A model generated the notes under the pieces. That model saw nothing but the letters and a program-made list of their open reading frames with translations, was not told where the DNA came from and did no database searches. Positions 1 through 5,441 of a stretch of DNA of 6,639 nucleotides are shown here, piece after piece. Source of the stretch: a bacterium (GTDB lineage Bacteria; Planctomycetota; UBA11346); the NCBI GenBank assembly GCA_020049615.1, contig JAIFKN010000193.1:1-6639 (forward strand), read 5' to 3'. The stretch's first letter is position 1, and each line of letters begins with the position of its first letter. Made by a program: the position numbers and the translations under genes.

Positions 1-308
1 CCGTGCCGCCTGACACCCGCACCGACCTGCTGCTGCCGTGGTCGGACGCGGTGTGCGTGTGGGGCTCGGGGGACTGCGCCGCCTGGTGCGCACGGCAGGA
101 AGCCTTGCGACCCGAGCGCATCCGCGCCCTCCTGGTCGCGCCGCCCTTCCGCCACCACGCCAGCGAGAGCGTCCTGACGATCAGCGACGTCCGTCCTGTG
201 CTGCTGCCCGCCGGATCACCTGGCCGCTCGTATGTCCAGCCGGATGCGGCCCGGGTCGTGCTGGAACGCGATGGGGACGGCCCCGACGGCTGGCTGCGCC
301 AGCGTTGA
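1..308 (+). CDS. Hypothetical protein, C-terminal part (5' end outside the window)
   Basis: An open frame enters from the left edge and stops at TGA 306-308, showing about 101 residues. Codon positions are strongly G/C-biased like the neighbouring genes, which supports real coding. A GTG lies at positions 3-5, but there is no room to see a ribosome binding site, so it is more likely internal than a true start. The visible part contains three cysteines within about 15 residues (VCVWGSGDCAAWC), then a mixed alpha/beta-looking stretch (IRALLVAPPF, VLTISDVRPVLLP), and ends GWLRQR. There is no signal peptide, membrane segment or motif I can name, and I do not recognise the family. It converges on the histidine kinase gene, with about 100 bases between the two stops. 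Confidence is good that it is coding; its function is unknown. Confidence 0.6.
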   Translation, partial: VPPDTRTDLLLPWSDAVCVWGSGDCAAWCARQEALRPERIRALLVAPPFRHHASESVLTISDVRPVLLPAGSPGRSYVQPDAARVVLERDGDGPDGWLRQR

Positions 309-362
309 GCGGCCGCGTGCGCCCCGCCACCACGTCGCGTCGACCGCTGGTCATCGCCGTCT

Positions 363-393
363 GCACCCGGCGACCCGCAGCTGCGTCGGGTGC
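363..393. terminator. Hairpin between convergent genes, possible bidirectional terminator
   Basis: The arms GCACCCGGCG (363-372) and CGTCGGGTGC (384-393) pair over 10 bp with one G-T wobble around an 11-base loop. The hairpin sits between the stop of the left plus-strand gene (308) and the stop of the minus-strand kinase (410), where transcription from both sides should end. There is no T-run on either side, so it is not a textbook intrinsic terminator. It may instead block read-through or protect 3' ends. The rest of 309-409 shows nothing else. Confidence 0.4.
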
Positions 394-409
394 TGGAGGA
401 CGCGGTGAG

Positions 410-1561
410 CTACCGGCGGGACGCGACCGCCTCTGCGGAGGCGGGCTCCAGCGGCACCCACAACCCGACCTCGGTGCCGAAGCCCGGCTCGCTGCGGATG
501 GCGACGTGGCCGCCGAGGCAGCCTTCGCCGATCAGCTTGGCGCCGTAGGTGCCGAGGCCGCGGCCGCGACCCTTGGTCGAGAACGAGCGCTGGAACATCT
601 GCTCGCGGATGTCGTCGGCGATGACCTGCGGGTTGCGCACCGTGAAGCGCACGCCCTTGCCGTCCGCCGCGACCCCGAAGGTCACGGTCTCGCCAGGCAC
701 CACCGCCTCGATCGCGTTCTTGAGCAGGTTGCCGAGCACCCGGCGCAGCAGCACCTCGTCGCTGCGCAGGGGCGGGGCCGCAGCCTCGGCCAGGCACAGA
801 TTGCACTCGCGCTTGCCCGCCAGGGTGGCGTACTGGCGGTGCAGGGCGCGTAGCAGGCCGGTCGGATCGACCGGACCCCACTCCGGACGCAGCGTGCCAT
901 GCTCAGCTTGGTGGAGGGCGCGCTGACCGTTGAGCTCCTCGACCAGGTTGCGCACCGACTGGTCGAGCAGCTCCTGGCGCAGCGATACGCGACCCTCGCC
1001 GCGTATCAGCTCGCTGAGCGCGGAGATCACCGCGACGGTGTTGGAGACATCGTGCAGGAACAGGCGCTCCAGCGCCTCGCGCCGCTTCTGGTCGCTGATG
1101 TCGCGCATCGCGCACAGGGTCAACTCATCCTCGCCGAGCATGAGCGGGGCTGCAACCACCTCCAGTTCCAGCGGTTGTGCCCCACCGTTGCGCACGGTCA
1201 TCAGGCATTCCTGGACCTGCCGGGCGCGCAGCCGTTGGCAGGCCTCGAGGGCAAGGGCGGCGCCGCAGACCTCGCAGTGCCGACCCGTGCCGCAGCCGTC
1301 GGGGCCGTCATGGGCGTGGACGCAGTGCAGCACCTCGCCCGGCCGGCTGCCGACGAGCGTATCCGGATCGGCGAGCCCGAGCGAGGCGAGCAGGGTCGGG
1401 TTGACGGCGATGATCTGGCGCTGGCGGTTGAGGATCAGCACCAGTTCGGGCATGGCGGTGATGCATGCCTGCATGACGCGCTCGGCGAGCAGCCGTTCGC
1501 GCAAGCCGGCCAGGACCTCGGGGCTGGCCCGTCCACCGCTGATGAAGTCCGCATCGACCAT
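410..1561 (-). CDS. PAS-domain sensor histidine kinase, soluble
   Basis: A 383-residue kinase. Residues about 30-155 form a PAS domain (MPELVLILNRQRQIIAVNP, closing with CAMRDISDQKRRE). Inside it lies a Cys/His cluster: C80, H82, H84, C90, H95, C96, C99. The H-box follows at FLHDVSNT, with H170 the likely phosphoacceptor. The HATPase_c domain has the N-box RRVLGNLLKNAIEA (N278, N282), an F-box FSTK (327-330), a G2 box GRGLGTY (333-339) and the ending GFGTEVGLWVPL. The G1 position reads VRNPQVI rather than the usual DxGxG. No signal peptide or membrane segment is seen, so it should act in the cytoplasm, passing phosphate from His to a response regulator that is not in view. The frame stays open far upstream, antisense to the next gene. 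ATG at 1561 is chosen because it precedes the PAS region and sits just downstream of a promoter. There is no Shine-Dalgarno sequence. Alternative upstream TTG or CTG starts would add only a few residues. Confidence 0.92.
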   Translation of the reverse strand: MVDADFISGGRASPEVLAGLRERLLAERVMQACITAMPELVLILNRQRQIIAVNPTLLASLGLADPDTLVGSRPGEVLHCVHAHDGPDGCGTGRHCEVCGAALALEACQRLRARQVQECLMTVRNGGAQPLELEVVAAPLMLGEDELTLCAMRDISDQKRREALERLFLHDVSNTVAVISALSELIRGEGRVSLRQELLDQSVRNLVEELNGQRALHQAEHGTLRPEWGPVDPTGLLRALHRQYATLAGKRECNLCLAEAAAPPLRSDEVLLRRVLGNLLKNAIEAVVPGETVTFGVAADGKGVRFTVRNPQVIADDIREQMFQRSFSTKGRGRGLGTYGAKLIGEGCLGGHVAIRSEPGFGTEVGLWVPLEPASAEAVASRR

Positions 1562-1568
1562 GTGCGCC

Positions 1569-1597
1569 AGTATACCTGACAAGTCGTGGCGGTGCAA
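1569..1597 (-). promoter_or_regulatory. Sigma70-like promoter of the histidine kinase, apparently leaderless
   Basis: Reading the minus strand, TTGCAC (1597-1592) and TATACT (1574-1569) are separated by exactly 17 bases. The -10 box matches consensus at 5 of 6 positions and the -35 box at 3 of 6; shifting the -35 by one base (TTTGCA, spacer 18) gives 4 of 6. The expected transcription start, 7-8 bases after the -10 box, falls on C1562 or A1561, and A1561 is the first base of the kinase ATG. The sequence shows the boxes and spacing; leaderless transcription is inferred. Confidence 0.5.
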
Positions 1598-1630
1598 ACG
1601 ATCGCCGCCGGGTTGCCGAGGCCGGAGCCC

Positions 1631-1666
1631 ATGGAAAACCCTCCCGCTGGCGGAGGCAGGGGTTAA
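1631..1666 (+). CDS. Possible 11-residue leader ORF upstream of the DUF4139 operon
   Basis: ATG at 1631 opens an 11-codon frame, MENPPAGGGRG, ending at TAA 1664-1666, nine bases before the ATG of the first DUF4139 gene and in the same frame. A GGAG lies at 1624-1627, only three bases before its ATG, so its ribosome binding site is weak. The Pro-Pro and Gly codons overlap a small hairpin at 1640-1656. It could be a regulatory leader peptide, or chance in a GC-rich leader. The evidence is position only. Confidence 0.2.
   Translation: MENPPAGGGRG
1640..1656 (+). promoter_or_regulatory. Small hairpin in the leader of the DUF4139 operon
   Basis: CCTC (1640-1643), a bulged C, then CGC pair with GCG (1650-1652) and GAGG (1653-1656), closing on TG (in practice a CTGG loop). 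Flanking AACCC (1637-1641) and GGGTT (1660-1664) could form a competing outer pairing that ends just before the purine-rich ribosome binding site. It may modulate translation, but short GC hairpins are common in such DNA. I see no convincing plus-strand promoter in 1562-1675. Confidence 0.2.
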
Positions 1667-1672
1667 GAGAGG
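1667..1672 (+). promoter_or_regulatory. Ribosome binding site of the first DUF4139 gene
   Basis: The purine run GAGAGG (1667-1672), followed by GG, lies three bases before ATG 1676. The spacing is short but the run is the only Shine-Dalgarno-like sequence nearby. It supports this ATG, after which the typical family N-terminus (IHEVTVHADGAQVRR) begins within ten residues. Confidence 0.45.
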
Positions 1673-1675
1673 GGT

Positions 1676-3766
1676 ATGAGCGCTCCGACCATCCTCCCGT
1701 CGCACATCCATGAGGTAACCGTCCATGCCGACGGTGCGCAGGTGCGCCGCCGCATCGCCCTGGCCGGGGTGGCGGAGTCGCCGCCGCTGGTCCAGGTCGT
1801 CGGCCTGCCGCTTGCCGCCGCCGGCCGACCGGTGCGAGCGCGGGTGCGCGATGGCGGTTGCGAGGTGCTGTCCTGCCGACTGGTCGCGGTGCCTGCGCTG
1901 CCCGAGGCCGGCGATGATCGCGTCCTTGAGCAGGCGGTCGAGACCACCGGCGACGAGCTCGCCGCGGCGCAGCGCCAGGTCGAGGCGGCGTTGATGCGGC
2001 TGCGCGCGCTCAACACCCTGGAACCACCATCCCGTCCCGACGGGGCCAAGGGCCAGCCGCCGCCAACCAGCCCGGCCGCCGCCCGCTTCGAGCTGCTGCG
2101 CTTCCGCGACCAGCAGGCCGAGCGCCTCGCCGCCGAACTGGCCGCAGCGCGCACGGCGGCCGAGGCAGCCGGCGAGCGCCAGGCCCAGTCCCAGGCCGCG
2201 TTGCAGCAAGCCTCCGCCGCGCGTGCCGCCCGGGCCGGCGAACTGCGCCTCGCCGCCGAGCTGCAGCTGCGCTGGCCCGCCGCCGGCGAGCCCGGCTGGA
2301 TCGAACTGGAGTATGTCAGCCCCGGCGCGCGCTGGGCGCCGTCCTACGTCCTGCGCTTCGACCGCGAACTCGGTCGGGTCGCGATTGAGTTGCGCGGCCT
2401 GGTCGCGCAGCGCAGCGGTGAGGACTGGAGCGGCGTGCGCATCGCCTGCGCCACCGCCCCGCTGCAGGGCTGGTGCGAACTGCCGCGCCTGGCCGGCCGG
2501 CGCATCGGCCGCGCCCAGCCGCCGCCGCCGAGTGCCTGGCGTCCGGCGCCGAGCGGCGCCGAGGCCCTGTTCGCCGACTGGGACGCCTTCGCTGCGACCC
2601 AGCCGCGGCTGGTGCCGACGCTGCGCCCGCGGCCATCCGCCAGTCCAGCCAAGCCCCTGCCACAGAAGTCGATGGCGGCCTGCGACGACGAGATCTGCGA
2701 GGAGTCGAACGCGCCGTGTCCGCCCTGCCCGTCGCCCCAGCCGATGCGCGAGGAGTGCGAGGAGCGCCAGAAGAAGAAGGACGCCGCGCCGGGCGCCGCT
2801 CGCCGCCGCAGCGCCGTGTCGGCGGACCTGGCGATGGCGAAGTCGGCCAGCGTCATGCCCTGCACGGTCGAGGGCGGTCTCGGTGGCGCCCCGCCGGCTG
2901 AACAGGCCTCGGAACCCGAGCCCGGCCTGACACCTGGCACGGACCTGCTCGATTTCGCCTCCCTGCGCCTGGCCGCCGACGGCCCGGAACGCGGGCGGCC
3001 GCGTCCGGCCATGATGTTCAGCGAGGAGCCGCGCTGGGCCCAGGCCTGCGCCGAGGCCCGTCGCCGCAGCAGCGATCTCCGCCCGCCGCCACCCGGCCAC
3101 CAGGCGGTGTCGCCGGCGCGCTACGCGGTGCGCTGGGAAGGCGGTCTGCCGGTCGACGTCCCCGCCGACGGCGGCTGGCACGTCGTGCCGTTGGCCGAGG
3201 GCGCCAGCGACGTGCGCCTGACCCTGGTGGTGGTGCCGCGCGAGAGCCGCACCGCTTTCCGCAGCGCCGCCATCACCAGCCCCTTCGACCGCGCGCTCAC
3301 CGCCGGTCCGGCCGACGTCTACATCGGCGGCGACTTCCTGCTCACCGCGCGCCTGCCCGACATCGCGCGCGGCGCCGCCGCCGACCTCGGCCTCGGCGTC
3401 GAGCAGTCGCTGGCGGTGGCGCGCAACGCGACCTTCGCCGAGGAGACCGCCGGCATGCTCGGCGGCAGCCTGCACCTGCGCCACAGCGTGCAGGTCTCGC
3501 TGCACAACAAGGCGGCCAAGCCGGTCGCGGTCGAGGTGCGCGAGCGCCTGCCGCAACCCGACGAGCAGGTCGAGCACTGCACGGTCAAGGAGCTGAAAGT
3601 CGATCCGCCGTGGCAGGAATGGCGGCCGGCCGGCTCGACGCTGCCCGGCGGGCGGCGTTGGACGCTGACCCTGGCGGCGGGCGAGAAGCGCGACCTCGCC
3701 TACGAGTACCGTGTCGAGATCCCGTCGAAGAACGAACTGGTCGGCGGCAACCGCCGGGAGGCCTGA
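1676..3766 (+). CDS. DUF4140/DUF4139 (MuiA-like) family protein with a long Cys-rich insert
   Basis: A 696-residue protein, longer than the roughly 500-550 usual for this family, whose biochemical role is unknown. Residues 11-110 resemble the N-terminal DUF4140 domain (VTVHADGAQVRRR). Ala/Glu/Arg-rich helices at about 80-112 and 136-195 look like coiled coil. The DUF4139 domain starts near 205 (IELEYVSPGARWAPSYVLRF, then SGEDWSGVRIACAT). It is interrupted at about 275-480 by a low-complexity Pro/Ala/Arg region with a Cys cluster (C336, C341, C348, C351, C361). It resumes at YAVRWEGGLPVDVP and ends with the typical YEYRVEIPSKNELVGG. No signal peptide or membrane segment is seen, so it is probably cytoplasmic. 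A paralog follows one base after its stop, and the histidine kinase is divergent. The family name comes from a proposed mucoidy inhibitor, but that link should not be read as a function here. Confidence 0.85.
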   Translation: MSAPTILPSHIHEVTVHADGAQVRRRIALAGVAESPPLVQVVGLPLAAAGRPVRARVRDGGCEVLSCRLVAVPALPEAGDDRVLEQAVETTGDELAAAQRQVEAALMRLRALNTLEPPSRPDGAKGQPPPTSPAAARFELLRFRDQQAERLAAELAAARTAAEAAGERQAQSQAALQQASAARAARAGELRLAAELQLRWPAAGEPGWIELEYVSPGARWAPSYVLRFDRELGRVAIELRGLVAQRSGEDWSGVRIACATAPLQGWCELPRLAGRRIGRAQPPPPSAWRPAPSGAEALFADWDAFAATQPRLVPTLRPRPSASPAKPLPQKSMAACDDEICEESNAPCPPCPSPQPMREECEERQKKKDAAPGAARRRSAVSADLAMAKSASVMPCTVEGGLGGAPPAEQASEPEPGLTPGTDLLDFASLRLAADGPERGRPRPAMMFSEEPRWAQACAEARRRSSDLRPPPPGHQAVSPARYAVRWEGGLPVDVPADGGWHVVPLAEGASDVRLTLVVVPRESRTAFRSAAITSPFDRALTAGPADVYIGGDFLLTARLPDIARGAAADLGLGVEQSLAVARNATFAEETAGMLGGSLHLRHSVQVSLHNKAAKPVAVEVRERLPQPDEQVEHCTVKELKVDPPWQEWRPAGSTLPGGRRWTLTLAAGEKRDLAYEYRVEIPSKNELVGGNRREA
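3756..3761 (+). promoter_or_regulatory. Ribosome binding site fixing the start of the second DUF4139 gene
   Basis: GGGAGG lies inside the last codons of the upstream gene, six bases before ATG 3768. This decides against an in-frame ATG at 3711, which would add 19 Arg-rich residues encoded by the upstream gene's 3' end and has no comparable signal. Confidence 0.7.
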
Positions 3767-3767
3767 C

Positions 3768-5294
3768 ATGGATACCATCGCCCTGCCGGTCACCGACGTC
3801 ATCGTGCTGGAGGATCGCGCCCAGATCCTGCGCCGCGGCCGCGTCACGCTCGCCGCCGGCGCCAACCGCCTGGCCGTCAGCGGGCTCGCCCCGCTGCTCG
3901 CCGACAAGACCCTGGTCGGCGCCAGCCCTGCGCCCGGCGTGCGCATCGCCGATGTGCGCGTGCGTCGCGAGCGCCTCGCCCGCGAGGCGCGTCCGGCCGA
4001 GCTGGCCGCGATCGAGGAGCAGCTGCGCCGCCTGCAGGCCGAGGCCGAGCGCCTGGGCCACGAGGAGCGCAGTCTGGACAGCGTCGACGGCCAGCTCGGC
4101 GCGCTGCGCCAGCTGCTGCTCGCCGAGGCCGTGGTCGACACCGCCTGGGCGCGTGCCGCGCCCGCCTTCTGGCTGGAGCGGTTGCGCGAGATCGAGATGC
4201 GCGAGGACGGCGGCGCCGCCATCCGCACCCGCCTGGCCCTGCGCCGGCGCGAGATCTCACGCGAAGCCCGCGATCTCGAGCAGCGCCGCCAGATCCTCGC
4301 CAATCCTGGCGCGGAGACGGCTTGTCGCGCCGAGCTGCTGGTCGAGGCCGCGACGGCCGGCGAGGTCGAGCTGACCTTGGCCTACGTCGTGCCCAACGCC
4401 TGCTGGCGGCCGTGCTACGTCGCCCGCCTGCTCAAGGACCAGGTGCGCCTCGATGCCGAGGCCTGCGTGTGGCAGCGCACCGGCGAGGACTGGCGCGGCG
4501 TGCGTCTACGCCTGTCGACCGAGCGTCTCGATCTCGGCTCCGAGCCGCCGGCGTTGGCCGCCGATCTGCTGCATCTCAAGCCCAAGGCGCAGCAGGTCGT
4601 GGTCGAGGAGCGCGACCGCGCGCGTGAGGACACTGGCGGCGCCGCTGGCGCCCCGGCCGCCGAACTGCCCGGCGTCGACGACGGCGGCGAGGCGCGGCTG
4701 CTGCAGGCGCCCGGTGCGCACGACCTCGCTGGCGATGGTCTGCCGCACCGCGTGCCGTTGTTCGGTTTCACCGCCCCGGCCAAGGTCCGCCTGGTGGTCC
4801 GCGCCGAGCTGGTCGAGGCCGCCATCCTCGCCTCGGTGCAGGCCAACACCGCACCGCAGCCGCTGCTCGCTGGCCCGGTCGAGCTGATCCGCGACGGCGG
4901 CGCCGCCGGCCGCTCGACCGTGATGTTCACCGCCCCCGGCGCCGAGTTCGAACTCGGCTGGGGCGCCGAGCCCGAGCTGCGGGTCAATCGGCACGCCTGG
5001 CAGAAGGACGAGGAGCCGGGCATGCTCGGCAGCTGGCGCACCAGCGAACGCCACGTGCGCGTCGGCCTCGCCAATCTCGGCGCCGCGGCGCACGCGGTCG
5101 AGATCGAGGAGCGCATCCCGGTCAGCGAGGTGGCCCAGGTGAAGATCGAGTTCGACGCCGAGAAGACCTCGCCCAAGGCCACGCCCGATGCCGACGGCAT
5201 CGTGCGCTGGAGCCTCATCGTCAGCGCCCGCGGCCAGGCCAATGCCGATCTGCAGTGGAAAATGAGCACCAAGGATTCGGTGAAGTCGGGGTAG
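3768..5294 (+). CDS. DUF4140/DUF4139 (MuiA-like) family protein, second paralog
   Basis: A 508-residue protein near the usual family length. Residues 5-70 are the DUF4140-like N-terminus (VTDVIVLEDRAQILRRGRV). Charged heptad-like helices at about 75-118 and 136-178 suggest coiled coil. DUF4139 runs from about 195 to 500, with AYVVPNACWRPCYVARL, the motif TGEDWRGVRLRLST, then QPLLAGPVELIRDGG and GAEFELGWGAEPELRVNR. An insert at about 255-325 is much shorter than in the upstream paralog and lacks its Cys cluster. The two proteins align at GEDW, at the tryptophan before the conserved Tyr-Val, at the AGP motif and at GMLG near the C-terminus, so they look like an old tandem duplication. The C-terminus (ADLQWKMSTKDSVKSG) lacks the YRVEIP ending of its neighbour. 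There is no signal peptide. The start is fixed by GGGAGG six bases upstream, and it begins one base after the preceding stop, so translation is probably coupled. Biochemical function is unknown. Confidence 0.87.
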   Translation: MDTIALPVTDVIVLEDRAQILRRGRVTLAAGANRLAVSGLAPLLADKTLVGASPAPGVRIADVRVRRERLAREARPAELAAIEEQLRRLQAEAERLGHEERSLDSVDGQLGALRQLLLAEAVVDTAWARAAPAFWLERLREIEMREDGGAAIRTRLALRRREISREARDLEQRRQILANPGAETACRAELLVEAATAGEVELTLAYVVPNACWRPCYVARLLKDQVRLDAEACVWQRTGEDWRGVRLRLSTERLDLGSEPPALAADLLHLKPKAQQVVVEERDRAREDTGGAAGAPAAELPGVDDGGEARLLQAPGAHDLAGDGLPHRVPLFGFTAPAKVRLVVRAELVEAAILASVQANTAPQPLLAGPVELIRDGGAAGRSTVMFTAPGAEFELGWGAEPELRVNRHAWQKDEEPGMLGSWRTSERHVRVGLANLGAAAHAVEIEERIPVSEVAQVKIEFDAEKTSPKATPDADGIVRWSLIVSARGQANADLQWKMSTKDSVKSG

Positions 5295-5313
5295 GCGGAA
5301 TGTCGGCCCAGAC

Positions 5314-5332
5314 CCGTCGCCGCTGGCGATGG
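5314..5332 (+). terminator. Hairpin after the DUF4139 operon, probable terminator or 3' end
   Basis: CCGTCGCC (5314-5321) pairs with GGCGATGG (5325-5332) over 8 bp with one G-T wobble and a GCT loop. It begins 20 bases after the TAG of the second DUF4139 gene. There is no T-tract after it, so intrinsic termination is uncertain, but the position and compact stem fit the end of the plus-strand operon. Confidence 0.45.
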
Positions 5333-5366
5333 AGGCTCGGTGACGCCAAGAACCCGATCCGCACCC

Positions 5367-5414
5367 CGAACAGGGCTGTCGCTCAAGTAGACGTCGAGAT
5401 CGCCGCCCTGTTCG
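5367..5414. repeat. Perfect 10-bp inverted repeat in the convergent gap
   Basis: CGAACAGGGC (5367-5376) is the exact reverse complement of GCCCTGTTCG (5405-5414), with 28 bases between them. It lies 28 bases beyond the stop of the minus-strand exported protein, so it could be that operon's terminator hairpin, though the loop is large and no T-run follows. A recognition site or a remnant of a repeat element is also possible. The rest of 5295-5441 shows no convincing gene. Confidence 0.45.
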
Positions 5415-5441
5415 TCTGATCCAGCGGTAACCAGGTCCAGG

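Noticed and set aside
38..853. A 271-residue plus-strand frame crossing the end of the left gene and the kinase.
   Set aside because: It is antisense to clear HATPase_c coding, is Arg/Ala-rich without motifs, and overlaps two better-supported genes.
899..1679. Plus-strand frames of 226 and 249 residues opposite the kinase.
   Set aside because: They mirror the PAS and H-box coding on the other strand and show no recognisable motif or ribosome binding site.
3711..3767. An upstream in-frame ATG that would lengthen the second DUF4139 protein by 19 residues.
   Set aside because: These residues are Arg-rich and lie inside the upstream gene. ATG 3768 has a good GGGAGG six bases before it and is followed directly by the family N-terminus.
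1562..4303. A very long minus-strand open frame, in frame with the histidine kinase and antisense to both DUF4139 genes, that would make a 1297-residue fusion.
   Set aside because: The upstream part is Arg/Ala/Gly-rich low complexity with no domain, a shadow of the GC-biased codons on the other strand. The kinase has its own ATG and promoter at 1561.
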